Part shown: in pieces, positions 51,842-62,770 of the stretch
How the letters are laid out: each line of letters opens with the position of its first letter
How positions within the stretch are numbered: the first letter of the stretch is position 1
Source: Heliocidaris erythrogramma
Lineage: Eukaryota > Echinodermata > Echinoidea > Camarodonta > Echinometridae
Direction of reading: 5' to 3'
DNA length: 64,000 nucleotides
Assembly: GCA_025617745.1 (NCBI GenBank)
Contig: CM046855.1
Coordinates: 16,895,880-16,959,879 of the forward strand
Translations under genes and position numbers: made by a program
The notes under the pieces: model-generated
Databases searched by the model: none
Seen by the model: only the letters and a program-made list of their open reading frames with translations
Told to the model about the DNA's origin: nothing

Positions 51842-53815
51842 GAGTCAGTTAAAGAAGATGTCAATCATGGTGAAACTGATCTACAATGCAAAGTTCAACC
51901 TAAAGTAATCAACCTTTCTAAAGAAACACTAGAACAAACTGATATTAATCTTTTGAAAAGGGGTCCTAAATTTACTCCAACACCCCGATACAATAATGAT
52001 GGTTTAAAAGAAGATGTATACATGCATTCTGTCGAAAATTACGATTACGAGAATACTTCTCCCAGAAAGAAGATATAATTGAAAGAGAAGATGATGTTAC
52101 TATTATGAAAAATAAAAGCATATTTACTCCACAAAGAAATAGAAACGTAACGCTAGACACATATGTTGATTTTTTAAAGAAAGTTGTAGAAAATAAACAA
52201 GACACACAACCTAAAATGAAGAGTAATATTAGTCCTCAAGAGAGAGAAAGTCTGAAACGGTTAAAAGAACAATCAAACATAATATTCAAGCAAGCCGATA
52301 AAGGGGGTGGGTTTGTACTAATGGATGCTGAATTTTATGAAAAGAAAATGCGGGATCATTTACAATATCAAGAAACGTATGAGAAATTAAATAGCAATAT
52401 AGATGATAAAATAAAAATAGATATGTGTAAGCTTATTAATAAACATAAGATGTGCTTTACAGAAAGTGAAATATATTTTCTAATAAATTTATATGGACTC
52501 CCTAAAATTCACCAGAGTAAGGTAATAGAAAATGAAGTAAAAAAGGCCCAAGAAGAATATATTCTGTGTGCTGCACCTGAAGATCTGAAAATGCGACCCA
52601 TTATTGCTGGACCATCATGTCCTACACATCGTTTGAGCAATTTCATAGATGTTATTTTGAAACCCCTAACAACTAAAGTGAAAAGTTTTATTAGGGATGA
52701 TTTGGATTTCTTAACGAAATTACCTGTACATTTGATAAGTGATTCTATATTTGTTACGTATGATGTAAATAGTCTATACACAAATATTCCACATGAGGCG
52801 GGCTTAGAAGGTATTGGATACTGGAGGAACAAACACCCGGAATTGATTGACTCTCGATTTTCAGTTGAATTTATACTTAGAAGCAGTTGCGTTTATATTG
52901 AGGAATAACAATTTCCATTTTAATGACGAATATTATATACAGAATCGTGGCACTGCAATGGGAACAAAAATGGCCCCAACATATGCCACATTATTAATGG
53001 GCCATTTAGAAGAAAAGTTATATAATGAAATTGAACATCATTTTAAGGTCAAGAATTACTTTCAAAATAATTGGCTAGGATATTTAGTTGATTGCTTTAT
53101 TATTTGGAGAAAGGATTTTGGTAACGTGTCTGTATTACATGATATTTTGATGAAACTACATTCGGCAATTTCATTTAAATGGAACGTTAGTGAAAAATCA
53201 ATAAACTTTTTAGATATAACAGTTTTAAATGAAGGCTCATTATTGAAAACTGACAATTTTTTTATAAAGTAACAGACACTCACCAGTACTTACAATTTAA
53301 ATCTTGCCACCCCAAACAATGTAAAAATAATGTTCCATACAATCTAGCTAGACGTATTTGTATTATCGTTTCTGAGAAGGAAACTCAAGAAATGCGATTA
53401 AATGAATTAAAGTATATGTTACTTGCTAGAAAATACCCTAGGGATATTATTGAGAATGGCATTTCAAAAGCACAGAAATTAAGAGTTGATGTCACCTAAA
53501 GAAAAACAGGAGGAGAATGTTATACCTTTTATTCATACACATAATCCCAATAATAATAATAATATGAACATATTTAAAATAATTAATGATTCATTTTCAA
53601 TATTAAAGAATGACAAGATACTAAAAGATACCTTGGTAAATGTGAAACTTTTATCAAGTAAACGGCAAATCCCTAATTTGAAACAAATCTTAACCAAAGC
53701 ATCGTTTTCTACAAGGAAAAATAAGAGTGGTGGAGTAAATCAATGTGGAGACAAACGTAAAACTTTCCGGTCAGAATGCTCTGGCCGTCGTGAGGAGAAT
53801 AAGAAGAGCGAATAA
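51842..53815 (+). pseudogene. PLE reverse transcriptase, frameshifted
   Basis: The N-terminal part (about 51905-52030) reads VINLS..LLKRGPKFTPTP, shifts frame near 52035 to LRLREYF, and continues as a long frame 52105-52908. That frame holds ADKGGGFVLMD, LYGLPKIHQ, RPIIAGPSCPTHRLSNFID and the motif-A region VTYDVNSLYTNIP. A second shift near 52870 leads to 52847-53272, with motif B RGTAMGTKMAPTYATL. The expected YxDD of motif C appears as YLVDC, so the first catalytic Asp is lost. Another shift at a T run near 53260 leads to TDTHQYLQFKSCHPKQ, the PLE-specific thumb, and a fourth near 53485 leads to the connector ending near 53815. This is typical PLE layout, clearly inactive. Confidence 0.85.
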
Positions 53816-53929
53816 ATCAGCAGAATTTATATATGAAGAGGTAGAAATTCTACAGCTTCACAACTTGTTTCCAACTCACATGGTTGTACCGCAAACCTTT
53901 TTTCTGAATTACAACTTCACCATGCAAAC

Positions 53930-54328
53930 CTTCAAATCCTATATTGTTGTAAAACTTGTTTGTACTTAAATATTACAGACACAGTATCATTTGAACACAG
54001 TAACTGAAAGTTTGTTATAAGATATCCTTTCACATGTAATACAAAGAATCTTATTTATTGTATTACTTGCCAGGGATGTAAGAAAAAATATATTGGCGAA
54101 ACAGGGGACACTCTCCGCAATAGGGTTAGAGTACATAGACAACAGATACGCTGTAAAGAATATAGACAGATACAATTGTGTGAACACATAAGCATGTGTG
54201 CACATGGAATTGAACCATATTTTTTAATTACCCCGTTTTATAAGGTAATGGATAGTGATAAAATTAAGCGATTAGTTAAAGAAGAATACTTTATTAGTAA
54301 ATTTAAACCGTCGTTAAATAATATTTAA
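53930..54328 (+). pseudogene. PLE GIY-YIG endonuclease domain
   Basis: The frame 54011-54328 reads NLIYCITCQGCKKKYIGETG then TLRNRVRVHRQQIR, CEHISMC and KEEYFISKFKPSLNNI-stop. It matches the PLE GIY-YIG nuclease with its CxxC insertion (CQGC) and the conserved ETG..LRxRxxxHR and KEEYFI..FKPSLN blocks. A Cys-rich linker (KTCLYLN) lies just upstream, separated by a frame break near 54000. In PLEs this nuclease nicks target DNA for reverse transcription. This copy is cut off from its RT by frameshifts. Confidence 0.85.
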
Positions 54329-54686
54329 AGTGTGCATTTTAATTTTGTATATATGCCTATGCCATGTGAAATGAAACACCAGTCAGTGGAGCAGAGTTCT
54401 TGGTTTGTTTTTGGTTATAAAATAGTACAAAACTTGCTGGTATATACACCTGTTCTTAAAAACCTATTTAGCCTCCCAATGAGGGTTGTTGGAATAATAA
54501 TCCCCTTTGGATTAAACGATGATAAAGACCAGGATGCAACGCTAAAAAGTAGGTACTTAATAACTTGCCAGCGTCATGATCTATTGTTTGCTTGATTGGT
54601 TTTACTACAAAAGAGTCTCACAATAATTGGAGTATGAATAGGGCGCTTTTTTAAAAAGCGCACTCCCTTAGATTGAATGTACTTGG

Positions 54687-54730
54687 GCCATGTCCATTTT
54701 GTATAATACATGTATTCTGGTATCTCTAAT
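54687..54730. repeat. PLE right 44-bp inverted repeat
   Basis: Perfect reverse complement of 51790-51833. Followed within 30 bases by an (AT)n tract (54754-54782). Confidence 0.9.
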
Positions 54731-54751
54731 GTCATTATATACCTTGTATAT

Positions 54752-54782
<31 letters not shown>

Positions 54783-54912
54783 GACTAAAGGGTACATTAG
54801 CTGGACACACAACAATGCGGTTTATTCCGTCATAATAGCTCCACCTACATTAGCGGGACAGTTGAGCATAGAAATAAGACCAAAACTGTCCAGCTAATGT
54901 AGCCTTTGGAGT
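54783..54912. mobile_element. small inverted-repeat element
   Basis: GTACATTAGCTGGACA near 54790-54806 pairs with TGTCCAGCTAATGTAGC near 54887-54904, with CTAAAGG/CCTTTGG extending the ends. About 130 bp, non-coding, flanked by (AT)n on the left and a short TA run on the right. Confidence 0.5.
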
Positions 54913-56700
54913 TATATATATATAGCTGTATGTGACTCATATCACCAATCACTAATTCTGAAAAATCCTTCTTGTATTCGACACATTCAAGATCACGCAT
55001 TGAGTTTCACAAACCAATACCTAACGCACAACAGGTAGTTGTGCCGCTTAATATCATAACATCAAGTTGGCCGTTCAGTTTATTGACCATACAGTCATTG
55101 ACCTCTGGCAAGATTTTCACTGAAACCGTGGTTGGGGATTTCAAAGAACCCCTTCCTCTGAGCGAGGTGGACGACCCGACAACCATTGTATACCCTCACC
55201 CCATCCATAACACGAGGCTAAACTGTGGAAGGGGGAACACTTCATGACCGCCTCAATCCTAAAGATGTAATTAATCCTTTATCTAACTGTCATCCGCATA
55301 CAATCTCGAGCCAGAATTTCATGTCCTTTATCATTCGCCGAACAGCCGTAAAAACCAATTGGTCGATTCTGTTAGTCCTTTGTGACTTTGGGTGTAGGTA
55401 AATAAATGCTATTCAAACGTCCGAACCACTGAAATGACCAAATTACTATTATGTAGATGGTGGCCATAATAATTTTATTCGTAAAACGTTTTGGGTCACC
55501 TTAGGCTAAACTCCAACCCGTAATAGAGTTCATCATAAGAATAGTGTAATAAAGTGATTATCAAGTGGAATATCATAATATTGCCCGATTTATATTGCCC
55601 GGTTTATACAAGAAGATGTGACTTGTGTTCTAGTTCTTATTAAAAGGATTACTGCTCAAACGTTCTCAAGAGTACATTAATTTTCTTTCCAAAATCAATG
55701 TCAGTGCATATATTTATATAGAATCTTTACGAATCCTTACATAAAGAAAATGGCAAAATGAAAAGCTAGAGTATATGAGTAATGTGTGATAGATTCTGCA
55801 TATAAACTGATTTTCCCCTGCAGACCGAATCGAGGATACATTTAATTCGCAATCGCGTAGCAGTAATTTTCATAAGCTCCTTGAAAAAGAAAAATAGGGC
55901 CGAAAATGTAGGTCGGGTTAAGGCACTAATGAAATTAACGAGCCTTCTTACTAAACAATTCAGTAAGGCTCCTAATTGTTATATGAAAATGAGAGACAAA
56001 TCCAGGGAACACGTGCCTGTGCCAAACTACACACGTGGCGCCATTTTTCGGAGGGAGTTGGGGGGGGGGGGGGGGTGTCATGGATTTTTAAAGACACTCT
56101 TGTATAATTTTGCCCCCACGGACAAATAATTCTCAGTGTATCCATCATGACATTACGAAAATACTGACTGACATTACGAAAATACTTTTTATTCTTAGCA
56201 ATTATTGTAAGTGAGCATGAACAAATGAAAATGATTTGATTGGCGTGGGCGAATCGATATACATGTGAAGTAATTGCAAACTTCTCAATCACAGTACATT
56301 GAATTTGCGTGAAAGGTCTCTGTCCAAGGTTAGATACTTATCGCATTACATGTTTAAAACCATTCATCTAAGTCGTTTGTTTGATATCACCGAAGCATCT
56401 CATGGAATAATGAAGGTCAAATGAACAATACCTTCTCTGCGTTCAGTTCAATAACTACATATACCTGGATTTTGTGTTTTGACTTATTGTTTGGAATCAC
56501 TATCCGTGTGGGAGTTATTAATGATGAAATTCAACTGAACATGACAATAAACTGTTTTGCACATTCTTTTAGGAGTGTAACGATTAAAAAAGAAAAACAT
56601 AAAACGACTTTCGTTCTCTTTTTTCTTCATTTCAGCTGTCTCATGTTTCAAACGAATCCATTCAATCTACATTTCTAATAAACAGATACAGTCACCTATT
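54913..56700. other. intergenic; low-repeat block at 54960-55290
   Basis: The block 54960-55290 is balanced in GC and carries an open frame of 91 codons (54972-55247) with no recognisable product; TAATCC near 55274 is an Otx-type match. A G16 run lies at 56060-56075 and a short exact tandem (GACATTACGAAAATAC twice) at about 56149-56186. No gene is supported. Confidence 0.35.
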
Positions 56701-56709
56701 TGTTTCACT

Positions 56710-56795
56710 TAATTCAATTCAATTAAAAAATGGTTTATTGAAAGAAACATGTGTCGCAGCCAAAAGCTGAATAAAACATGTGTACAATATAAACT
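56710..56795 (-). mobile_element. LINE 3' tail, minus strand
   Basis: On the minus strand the sequence ends TTTCAATAAACCATTTTTTA followed by (ATTGA)n-like units, preceded by a CAGCTTTTGGCTGCGACACA stem. This matches the tail type at 59.0 kb and 45.7 kb. Confidence 0.4.
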
Positions 56796-57134
56796 ATCAA
56801 TTACAATGATTAACAAGAACGAAAAACTACTACCGGTAATACAAGGTATAAATACAGTAAATGAAAGTCAATCAAAGAAGTAAGCAAATTATAAGATACA
56901 TCATTAAAATACGTTAAACATTAAAGAAACTCGAAAAGTACACAAATTATATTCGTCACACATATTTTACACGTACTTACATGCATCTAATAACAGATTA
57001 ACAATGTCTTCATGAAAAGAGGTATAGAGCCAGGTAATGACAATGAGACAATGAGGTAATGAGATGGTGAGAGGAAAGGATAGAGTGGAAATAGATGAGA
57101 TAGGAAAGAGAGTGAGCACTGGCATTGGAAGACG

Positions 57135-57137
<3 letters not shown>

Positions 57138-57175
<38 letters not shown>

Positions 57176-57265
57176 GGGTGAAAGGAGGGATCCAAAGGAG
57201 AGGGTGAGGCATGGTGACAAACGAAGTAATGGTAGAGAGAGAGAGAGAGAAAGAGAGAGAGAGGG
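57138..57265. repeat. (GA)n tracts
   Basis: Uninterrupted GA at 57138-57172 and again at about 57234-57264. Confidence 0.9.
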
Positions 57266-57581
57266 AAGGTGTAAGTGGAAGATAAAAATACATTGACAAA
57301 TAATATTTCAAAATTATATTATATATACATAGTAATCTATACTTAGATATTCCATGGGTAATTTGCGAGAAATTTGAGTTTGAATATAGCAAATTAATGG
57401 GTAGCTCAAGATACCAACTAGTTTGTGTAAACAATACGTCAGATTAACATAAGGAAAGAATGAGTAGAGAAAGAGAAGCAGGAGAGGAAATACGAAGATA
57501 TAATCAAAGAAGATCTAAATTCAAGAACTGTAGAAGAGAGAAAGAGAGAGAAAGAGAGGGGTGGAGGAAGAAAGGAGTAGT

Positions 57582-57903
57582 GGATATTATTGCACAGTAC
57601 ATAAATAGGTCATAAATAGTAATCATTCAGAAATTGATAATTGCATAGAATCAATGAAATTACATAATAAATATAGAACAGCTAATACACCGAGTGGGAA
57701 CAAGGCAGTATAAAGCAATGAGCAGGTATGTCCTAAAGATTAGGATATTATTGCACAGTACATAAATAGGTCATAAATAGTAATCATTCAGAAATTGATA
57801 ATTGCATAGAATCAATGAAATTACATAATAAATATAGAACAGCTAATACACCGAGTGGGAACAAGGCAGTATAAAGCAATGAGCAGGTATGTCCTAAAGA
57901 TTA
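57582..57903. repeat. exact 161-bp tandem duplication
   Basis: Two copies, 57582-57742 and 57743-57903, beginning GGATATTATTGCACAGTACA and ending CAGGTATGTCCTAAAGATTA, with no difference that I can see. The unit is AT-rich and non-coding. Confidence 0.95.
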
Positions 57904-58900
57904 AATAAATTGACCAATAAAACTAATAAAACTTCAAGGAGGTCAGTTCTAACTAATAATAACCACTTGATATATGAAGTTCACCTAATTCTCATTAAGT
58001 AAGTCTATGTGGTAAGGTAGGGGCTATTTCGGAATCGGCTGGTCTTACATTTGAATTGGTCAAACAAAATATCTAGCCGTTTAGGAGGAGGGAGCCAGTT
58101 TTTGCACTTTGGGTTGGTTGTCAGAGATTTTGCAAATTTTAATGATAATTTATACCTTTATTAAAATGCACATGGCGTATCCAGATTTTAAGCCAATGGT
58201 ACCAGGAAACTGCATGATTTCATTTTTGTTCAGACCACAGAGGTAGGGATATGTTGTGTTTATTACTTTAAATGACAACAAGCTTTCTTCCATTTACTAT
58301 TACTCATGTTTTTATTGCCATCCCCTGTTTCTGTATTTTGCATTAACGAGGACTAAAAGAGGACAATGTTCCTTTCAGACCCTTTAGTTAATCCTCGTTA
58401 TACCACAACCTTACCTTTGTTAGTGTCCTAAGATTGTTTATCAAGTCTTCTCTCAAGTATTCTCTAAGATCTCAATCAAAGTTTAAACAATACCACTGTA
58501 ACAAAAAAACAAAACAACAAAAAACAAAAAACAAAAACGCTTCCAGTACAGCTCACTTCCATACTTCATAAATCTTCTCAATAAAATGTAACACTAACAT
58601 GAATTGTATTCATAAGTTCACAGTTCATGATTGCATCATGACTTGAGAATGACTTTTGAAAGTTTTTAACTCGATTTTCTGCATTTCTGAACGTTTCTTG
58701 CCATCACCCCTCAGCTGTAAAGATGATAGGTATCCCTTCGTCTTTTTCTTTCTCCCCTCCCCCCTCTCTCTCTCTTTCGTCCCCCTTCTCTCTCTCTCTC
58801 TCTCTCTCCCTCTTTCTCATCACTCTCCCCCTCCTTCTCCTACACCTCTCCTCCTCTCTTTCTTTTATTTTTTTTTTAATTTGAATTTTTATGAAATGTC
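57904..58900. other. intergenic, no gene seen
   Basis: AT-rich followed by an A/C-rich run near 58500-58540 and a (TC)n-rich pyrimidine tract at 58740-58860 that yields only low-complexity frames. Confidence 0.45.
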
Positions 58901-58924
58901 TATATTATGTTTTATTTTTTTATA

Positions 58925-59090
58925 TATGTCATATCTTGTGTTATTTGAACTTTGATTGTAATTGTATAGTATCTTGTGTTATTTTAACTTTAATTGTAAT
59001 TGTATAGTATCTTGTGAAATGGATTGCAATTCGGCAGTTGGCTGCGATTATCTTTTAATAAACCATTTCTATCTATCTATTTATCTCTAT
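58925..59090 (+). mobile_element. LINE 3' tail with internal 37-bp tandem and TCTA end
   Basis: TATCTTGTGTTATTTTAACT..AATTGTAATTGTATAG units repeat in tandem (58932-59010). They are followed by GGCAGTTGGCTGCGATTATC, AATAAACCATTTC and (TCTA)n. The ending is the CR1/L2-like pattern. Confidence 0.4.
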
Positions 59091-59099
59091 CAGATAGAC

Positions 59100-60037
59100 T
59101 TTATATTGCATTTCTATATTTAGGTAAGCCCTCAGGTGCGAAAAATATATACATAATGTTTTGCTGGACTTAAGAAAAGGACCTGTGAAGTGTCTTGGTA
59201 TTTGGTTGTCAGAAGAATCAAATTACCCATTTTTCAACCCCCACCCAAAAAAAAAAAAGAAAGAAAGAAAGAAAGAGAGACAGAGAAAAAAATAAATCAC
59301 CCGACAACAATAAAATTGTGAGAATAACAACAAGAGCGGGCGCTATAAGTGTTGTATGTGTTGCACATATAGTATCTATAATTATAGACAGTGTGATAGA
59401 TCAAGGATGTACTATTATCTCTTTGGATAGATATACCTGTAGGTATTCTACAGGGGTCGCGGAGCGTTTTTGAAAGAGGGGGGGGGGGGGCTGATTTGAT
59501 TTCGCTTGAATAATGACAATTTTTGAACCATATTTTCCGAGATTTTATGAAACAGGTCTACTAAAAAAAGTGTATGTGTGTGTGTATGTGTGGGAGGGGG
59601 GGGGGGGCGGGTGTAGCCCGGTTCGGCGGCCATGCTCTATGCCTATGAAAAGGATTAACTGCCCACGATGGTGACATCAACGAAATATAGGCAAGGGGGT
59701 TAGAGTTACGTTATTCGGGCAACCACCATCTTATATTCGGACAGCGAGGAGCCCGAATATCCTCATAATCTGGCGGGCAGATGCCCCAAAATGTATAGTG
59801 TAAATGTACATTTACATGACAAAATAAGTGTTTAATCATTCTATAAAAAGAGCTATCAGAGTTTTCGATTAGTTCATGTCAACAAAACCAAAGCCGTCCA
59901 TGAAGCTCATTAACATTTCAAACAAAAAAAATAAATTATAAAAATACAAAATACAAACCACAAACAGAAATAAGGAAAACTATGATTTCTCTTGTGGTCA
60001 TAGAATCCAAAGAAACTTATGCCAAGTCCTACCAGAA
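59100..60037. other. intergenic with poly-G runs
   Basis: G13 at 59478-59490 and G12 at 59596-59607; an ATTCGGGC/GCCCGAAT pair at about 59713-59760. No gene. Confidence 0.4.
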
Positions 60038-60038
60038 G

Positions 60039-60069
<31 letters not shown>

Positions 60070-60165
60070 AACTATTAGAAATTTCATGCTTTTATCCAAC
60101 TTCTTTATTTTCTCTCACGAATTTTCGGCGGTATTCACAACGTCTTTCTCAAGTATATATATGCA
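60038..60165 (-). mobile_element. fragment of a dispersed repeat ending in (TA)n
   Basis: The minus strand reads CTTGAGAAAGACGTTGTGAA, TACCGCCGAAAATTCGTGAG and AGAGAAAATAAAGAAG, then (TA)n at 60064-60038. A layout of the same type (CTGAAGAATAAACGAAAGCG...then (TA)n) occurs on the minus strand at 51.29-51.37 kb. GAAGA..CGAAA phrases near the end of retroelements are common, but I cannot name the family. Confidence 0.35.
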
Positions 60166-61023
60166 AGTCCTATTTCCCTTCATTCGAATGAAATTTTTAA
60201 TAAACTTTTAATTTTCTTTTAAAGTTCAAATTTCTTTATATACCGTACACTGTGGGGGGGGGGGGGGTGATTGTTTTTTGTCTGGCAACCAGTCAGATTT
60301 GACTATTTTTGCCATATTAAATTCTGTTATTCTATCCGATGGTTTAAAAAAATATATCCGCTAGGAGATCTATTATACTTAGATTTACAAGTTCAAGAGG
60401 TCTTTCTCTAATTCCTATCAGCTTAAGGGAAAGAAAGAGCAAAGGATTGTATTGCTATGAGCGCTGCGTCCGGCAACCGCCGACAAGCCATCTCACCCAC
60501 TTGAAAGTTGTGTGTCTCCCTCTATAGTACGTGCAGCAGACGACAACTGAGACCTCGACCGACCGACCGTGTGTTGTATTGACTTTGCAGCTCGACTGTC
60601 ACCGTCCTCATTTTTTAGGTAATCTAAACTGTTTATTTTGCTGTATGAAATTTGAGGGTAATTGGTAATGCATTGGTATATGTTAAATTTAGAATAAGAA
60701 ATGCTTATGTTATTTACTGATTTATGGAAATTCTCCATATATTTGAGTAAGTGAGATGAATTATTGTGGCGCTGGCGCTGTTAATAACGATTAACGGTCC
60801 CACTCGTTATTTTCCATGTGCTTATTTTTAAAAATAATTTTGTTGATGGAGAATCCTCTCCACGTCTACATGTAGGTATGTGCAAATGCAACGGTACCGC
60901 GAGCGCCGAGTACGGCGAGAAGGTTTGTTCACATTCTGTTCGCAAGTGACATCGCCTCTGCATACATCCCAATTGAAAATCAGCTCTCTCGAGCGAGCGC
61001 AAATCGGCGCAACTTTCTCGAGG
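60166..61023. other. intergenic; GC-richer patch at 60460-61020
   Basis: G14 at 60254-60267. The patch 60460-61020 is more balanced in composition, with several 80-100-codon frames but none recognisable. Confidence 0.35.
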
Positions 61024-61207
61024 CCACTCATAGGTACACGCCATTGCCGACTGTGTAGTAACGCAGCCAACACACATCCCATAACTAAACTGCATCACTG
61101 TGCATTTTTGGCTATATTTAATTGAATATAATATATTACAGTTTACTTATATCCAAAGAATTGTATTGAATAATAGATGATTAAAACTTACCAGGTTGTT
61201 TTGTGAC
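61024..61207. repeat. 184-bp direct repeat, copy 1
   Basis: Starts CCACTCATAGGTACACGCCA and ends CAGGTTGTTTTGTGAC. It matches 63573-63755 with scattered substitutions, about 2.55 kb apart in the same orientation. Its minus strand contains ACCTGGTAAGTTTT, a splice-donor consensus. Confidence 0.85.
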
Positions 61208-61370
61208 CTTTGAAGAGGGTTTCCTGAAATTTTGGGTCCTTTTTGTCGATAACTGCTATCGAGACTGTCCCGTCAGCATCCAGTTTGTATTTTTCACGAT
61301 TATGATGAAGGGAGCCCTCAGCGCTCGTAGTAGTACCGGCGCGATGGGTTCGTCGATCTCCTACGAAGAC
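61208..61370 (-). other. candidate minus-strand exon of unknown product
   Basis: Between an acceptor-like GGCCCTTTCAG (minus strand, about 61381-61371) and a donor-like CTGGTAAGT near 61193, one minus-strand frame stays open for about 58 codons. It contains KYKLDADGTVSIAVIDKKD. The composition looks protein-like, but I do not recognise the protein. The acceptor lies inside the 138-bp palindrome. It may belong to a decayed transposon gene. Confidence 0.25.
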
Positions 61371-61498
61371 CTGAAAGGGCCAAACTGACGACGTAAAAAA
61401 ATAAAAAATATTACGTACGTACGTAATAATTACTACGTACGTACGTAATATTTTTTATTTTTTTACGTCGTCAGTTTGGCCCTTCCAGGTCTTCGTAG
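61361..61498. repeat. 138-bp near-perfect palindrome without a loop
   Basis: Arms 61361-61429 and 61430-61498 pair at 67 of 69 positions with no spacer. From the ends inward: CTACGAAGACCTG, GGCCAAACTGACGACGTAAA, an A/T tract, then TTACGTACGTACGTAA around the centre. No coding capacity of its own. Confidence 0.95.
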
Positions 61499-62110
61499 AA
61501 TAGCTTGTGTGCGTAACATTCTGCGTACGTATCAACGGTGCGTAACCATGTAGAGCGGCCTCACTAGTGCGCAACATATTGAGAGCAATCGTGATCCGTA
61601 TGCAGGTGTGGGTAACAAGTTCCAAAAAGAGAGCTGTAAATGTAAGTTTTTATAACTTTGTACATTTTGTATCTTAACGAACTGATAACTTAAACTCTAA
61701 AGAATGATACTTAAGTATTAGTTTGCCCACAAAACCATCCATTTGAAACAAAATTACATCTGTATCCCCAATACCCAGTATACACACATGTATATGATTC
61801 TAATGGTCAATATGACCATTGCTTGCTGATGTGCTCGAGGCCGTATTTGAGTAGCCCAGATTCTGCACTTTCGATACATGTAAGTTTCAATGTGGACATC
61901 CACCATCCAGAAATTGATGTCATCGCTTGAAATTTTAGAAAAGTTTTAGCCGTTTTCATCATCGAATTTCATCAGTAAAATGAGTAAAATATTTATTAAA
62001 ACAGTGAACATAACTTTTGTTAATTATCAAAGTATGAAATGATTCATTTTGACTAGATTCTAGACATGCGCCAGCTTTCAAATAGGTCACGCAAGAAACT
62101 CTTGCACAGC
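61499..62110. other. intergenic, no gene seen
   Basis: Mixed composition, no recognised element between the two palindromic structures. Confidence 0.4.
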
Positions 62111-62770
62111 GGGTCTGTCATCAGAAGCCAGGCCGCCGGTAACTCAAAGGAGCTCCAACGCGCAGCGTTGGAGCTCCAGGTACAACTATCCAAAGTCGAC
62201 CTAGCCCATTTTATGGCTAATTGCATCGCTTAATTTCGGCAGGTAAGATAGAAATTTGTACTTACACTTTAAGAGAATTACTGTAACTATGTAGCAGGCT
62301 CTTTGATTTTACGATTTAACGATTGTTTCGATGAAAAAAATGGAATTTCCTCGCCGAGCTGATCTTTTCCCCGTACTGTACCGTCGATTCAAATGACTCG
62401 ATCGCACTGTGTGTAATGTACCATATATATAAATACGTCGCTGACTCGATCACACAGTGCGATCGAGTCATTTGAATCGACGGTACAGTACGGGGAAAAG
62501 ATCGGCTCTGCGAGGAAATTCCATTTTTTTCATCGAAACAATCGTTAAATCGTAAAATGAAGGAGCCTGCTACATAGTTACAGTAATTTTCTTGAAGTGT
62601 AAGTACAAATTTCTATCTTACCTGCCGAAATTTAGCGATGCAGTTAGCCATAAAATGGGCGGGGTCGACTTTGGATAGTTGTACCTGGAGTTAGGCCGCC
62701 GGGTGCGCCGGGCCAGGAGCTGGCGCTCGGTCGATGATACCCCGCCAGTGGTCTGGCTTCTGACAGACCG
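62111..62770. mobile_element. foldback element with 237-bp arms
   Basis: The core arms 62177-62413 and 62451-62687 are reverse complements with about 10 mismatches in 237 (about 96 percent), around a 37-bp loop. Weaker pairing continues outward to GTCTGTCATCAGAAGCCAG (62114-62132) and CTGGCTTCTGACAGAC (62752-62767). Each arm contains CGGCAGGTAAGATAG in outward-to-inward sense, a perfect splice-donor consensus. A shared reading frame (HFMANCIA) ends at that donor. The left arm also holds a local hairpin, GGAGCTCCAACGC / GCGTTGGAGCTCC (62149-62177). Confidence 0.85.

Larger units (their letters stand above)
51790..54730 (+). mobile_element. Penelope-like retroelement (PLE), decayed, with 44-bp inverted terminal repeats
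   Basis: It encodes a Penelope-type reverse transcriptase followed by a C-terminal GIY-YIG endonuclease, the order diagnostic of endonuclease-bearing PLEs. The segment is bounded by a perfect 44-bp inverted repeat: 51790-51833 (starting ATTAGAGATACCAGAATACA) and 54687-54730 (ending TGTATTCTGGTATCTCTAAT). PLEs are known for terminal repeats in direct or inverted arrangement. At least four frameshifts and a substituted catalytic Asp make it dead. I looked for the hammerhead ribozyme core reported in some PLEs and did not find it. Confidence 0.85.

Noticed and set aside
51790-51860. CTGAGATGAGTC near the PLE left end as a possible hammerhead ribozyme core
   Set aside because: It does not fit CTGATGA with a following GAAA at the required spacing; I could not draw a three-stem fold.
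54972-55247. 91-codon frame with balanced composition
   Set aside because: No recognisable homologue, domain or splice context; kept only as a note in the interval.
62406-62460. CACTGTG and CACAGTG facing each other in the foldback loop, resembling recombination-signal heptamers of RAG-type transposons
   Set aside because: No nonamer at 12 or 23 bases, and the two simply reflect the arm symmetry.
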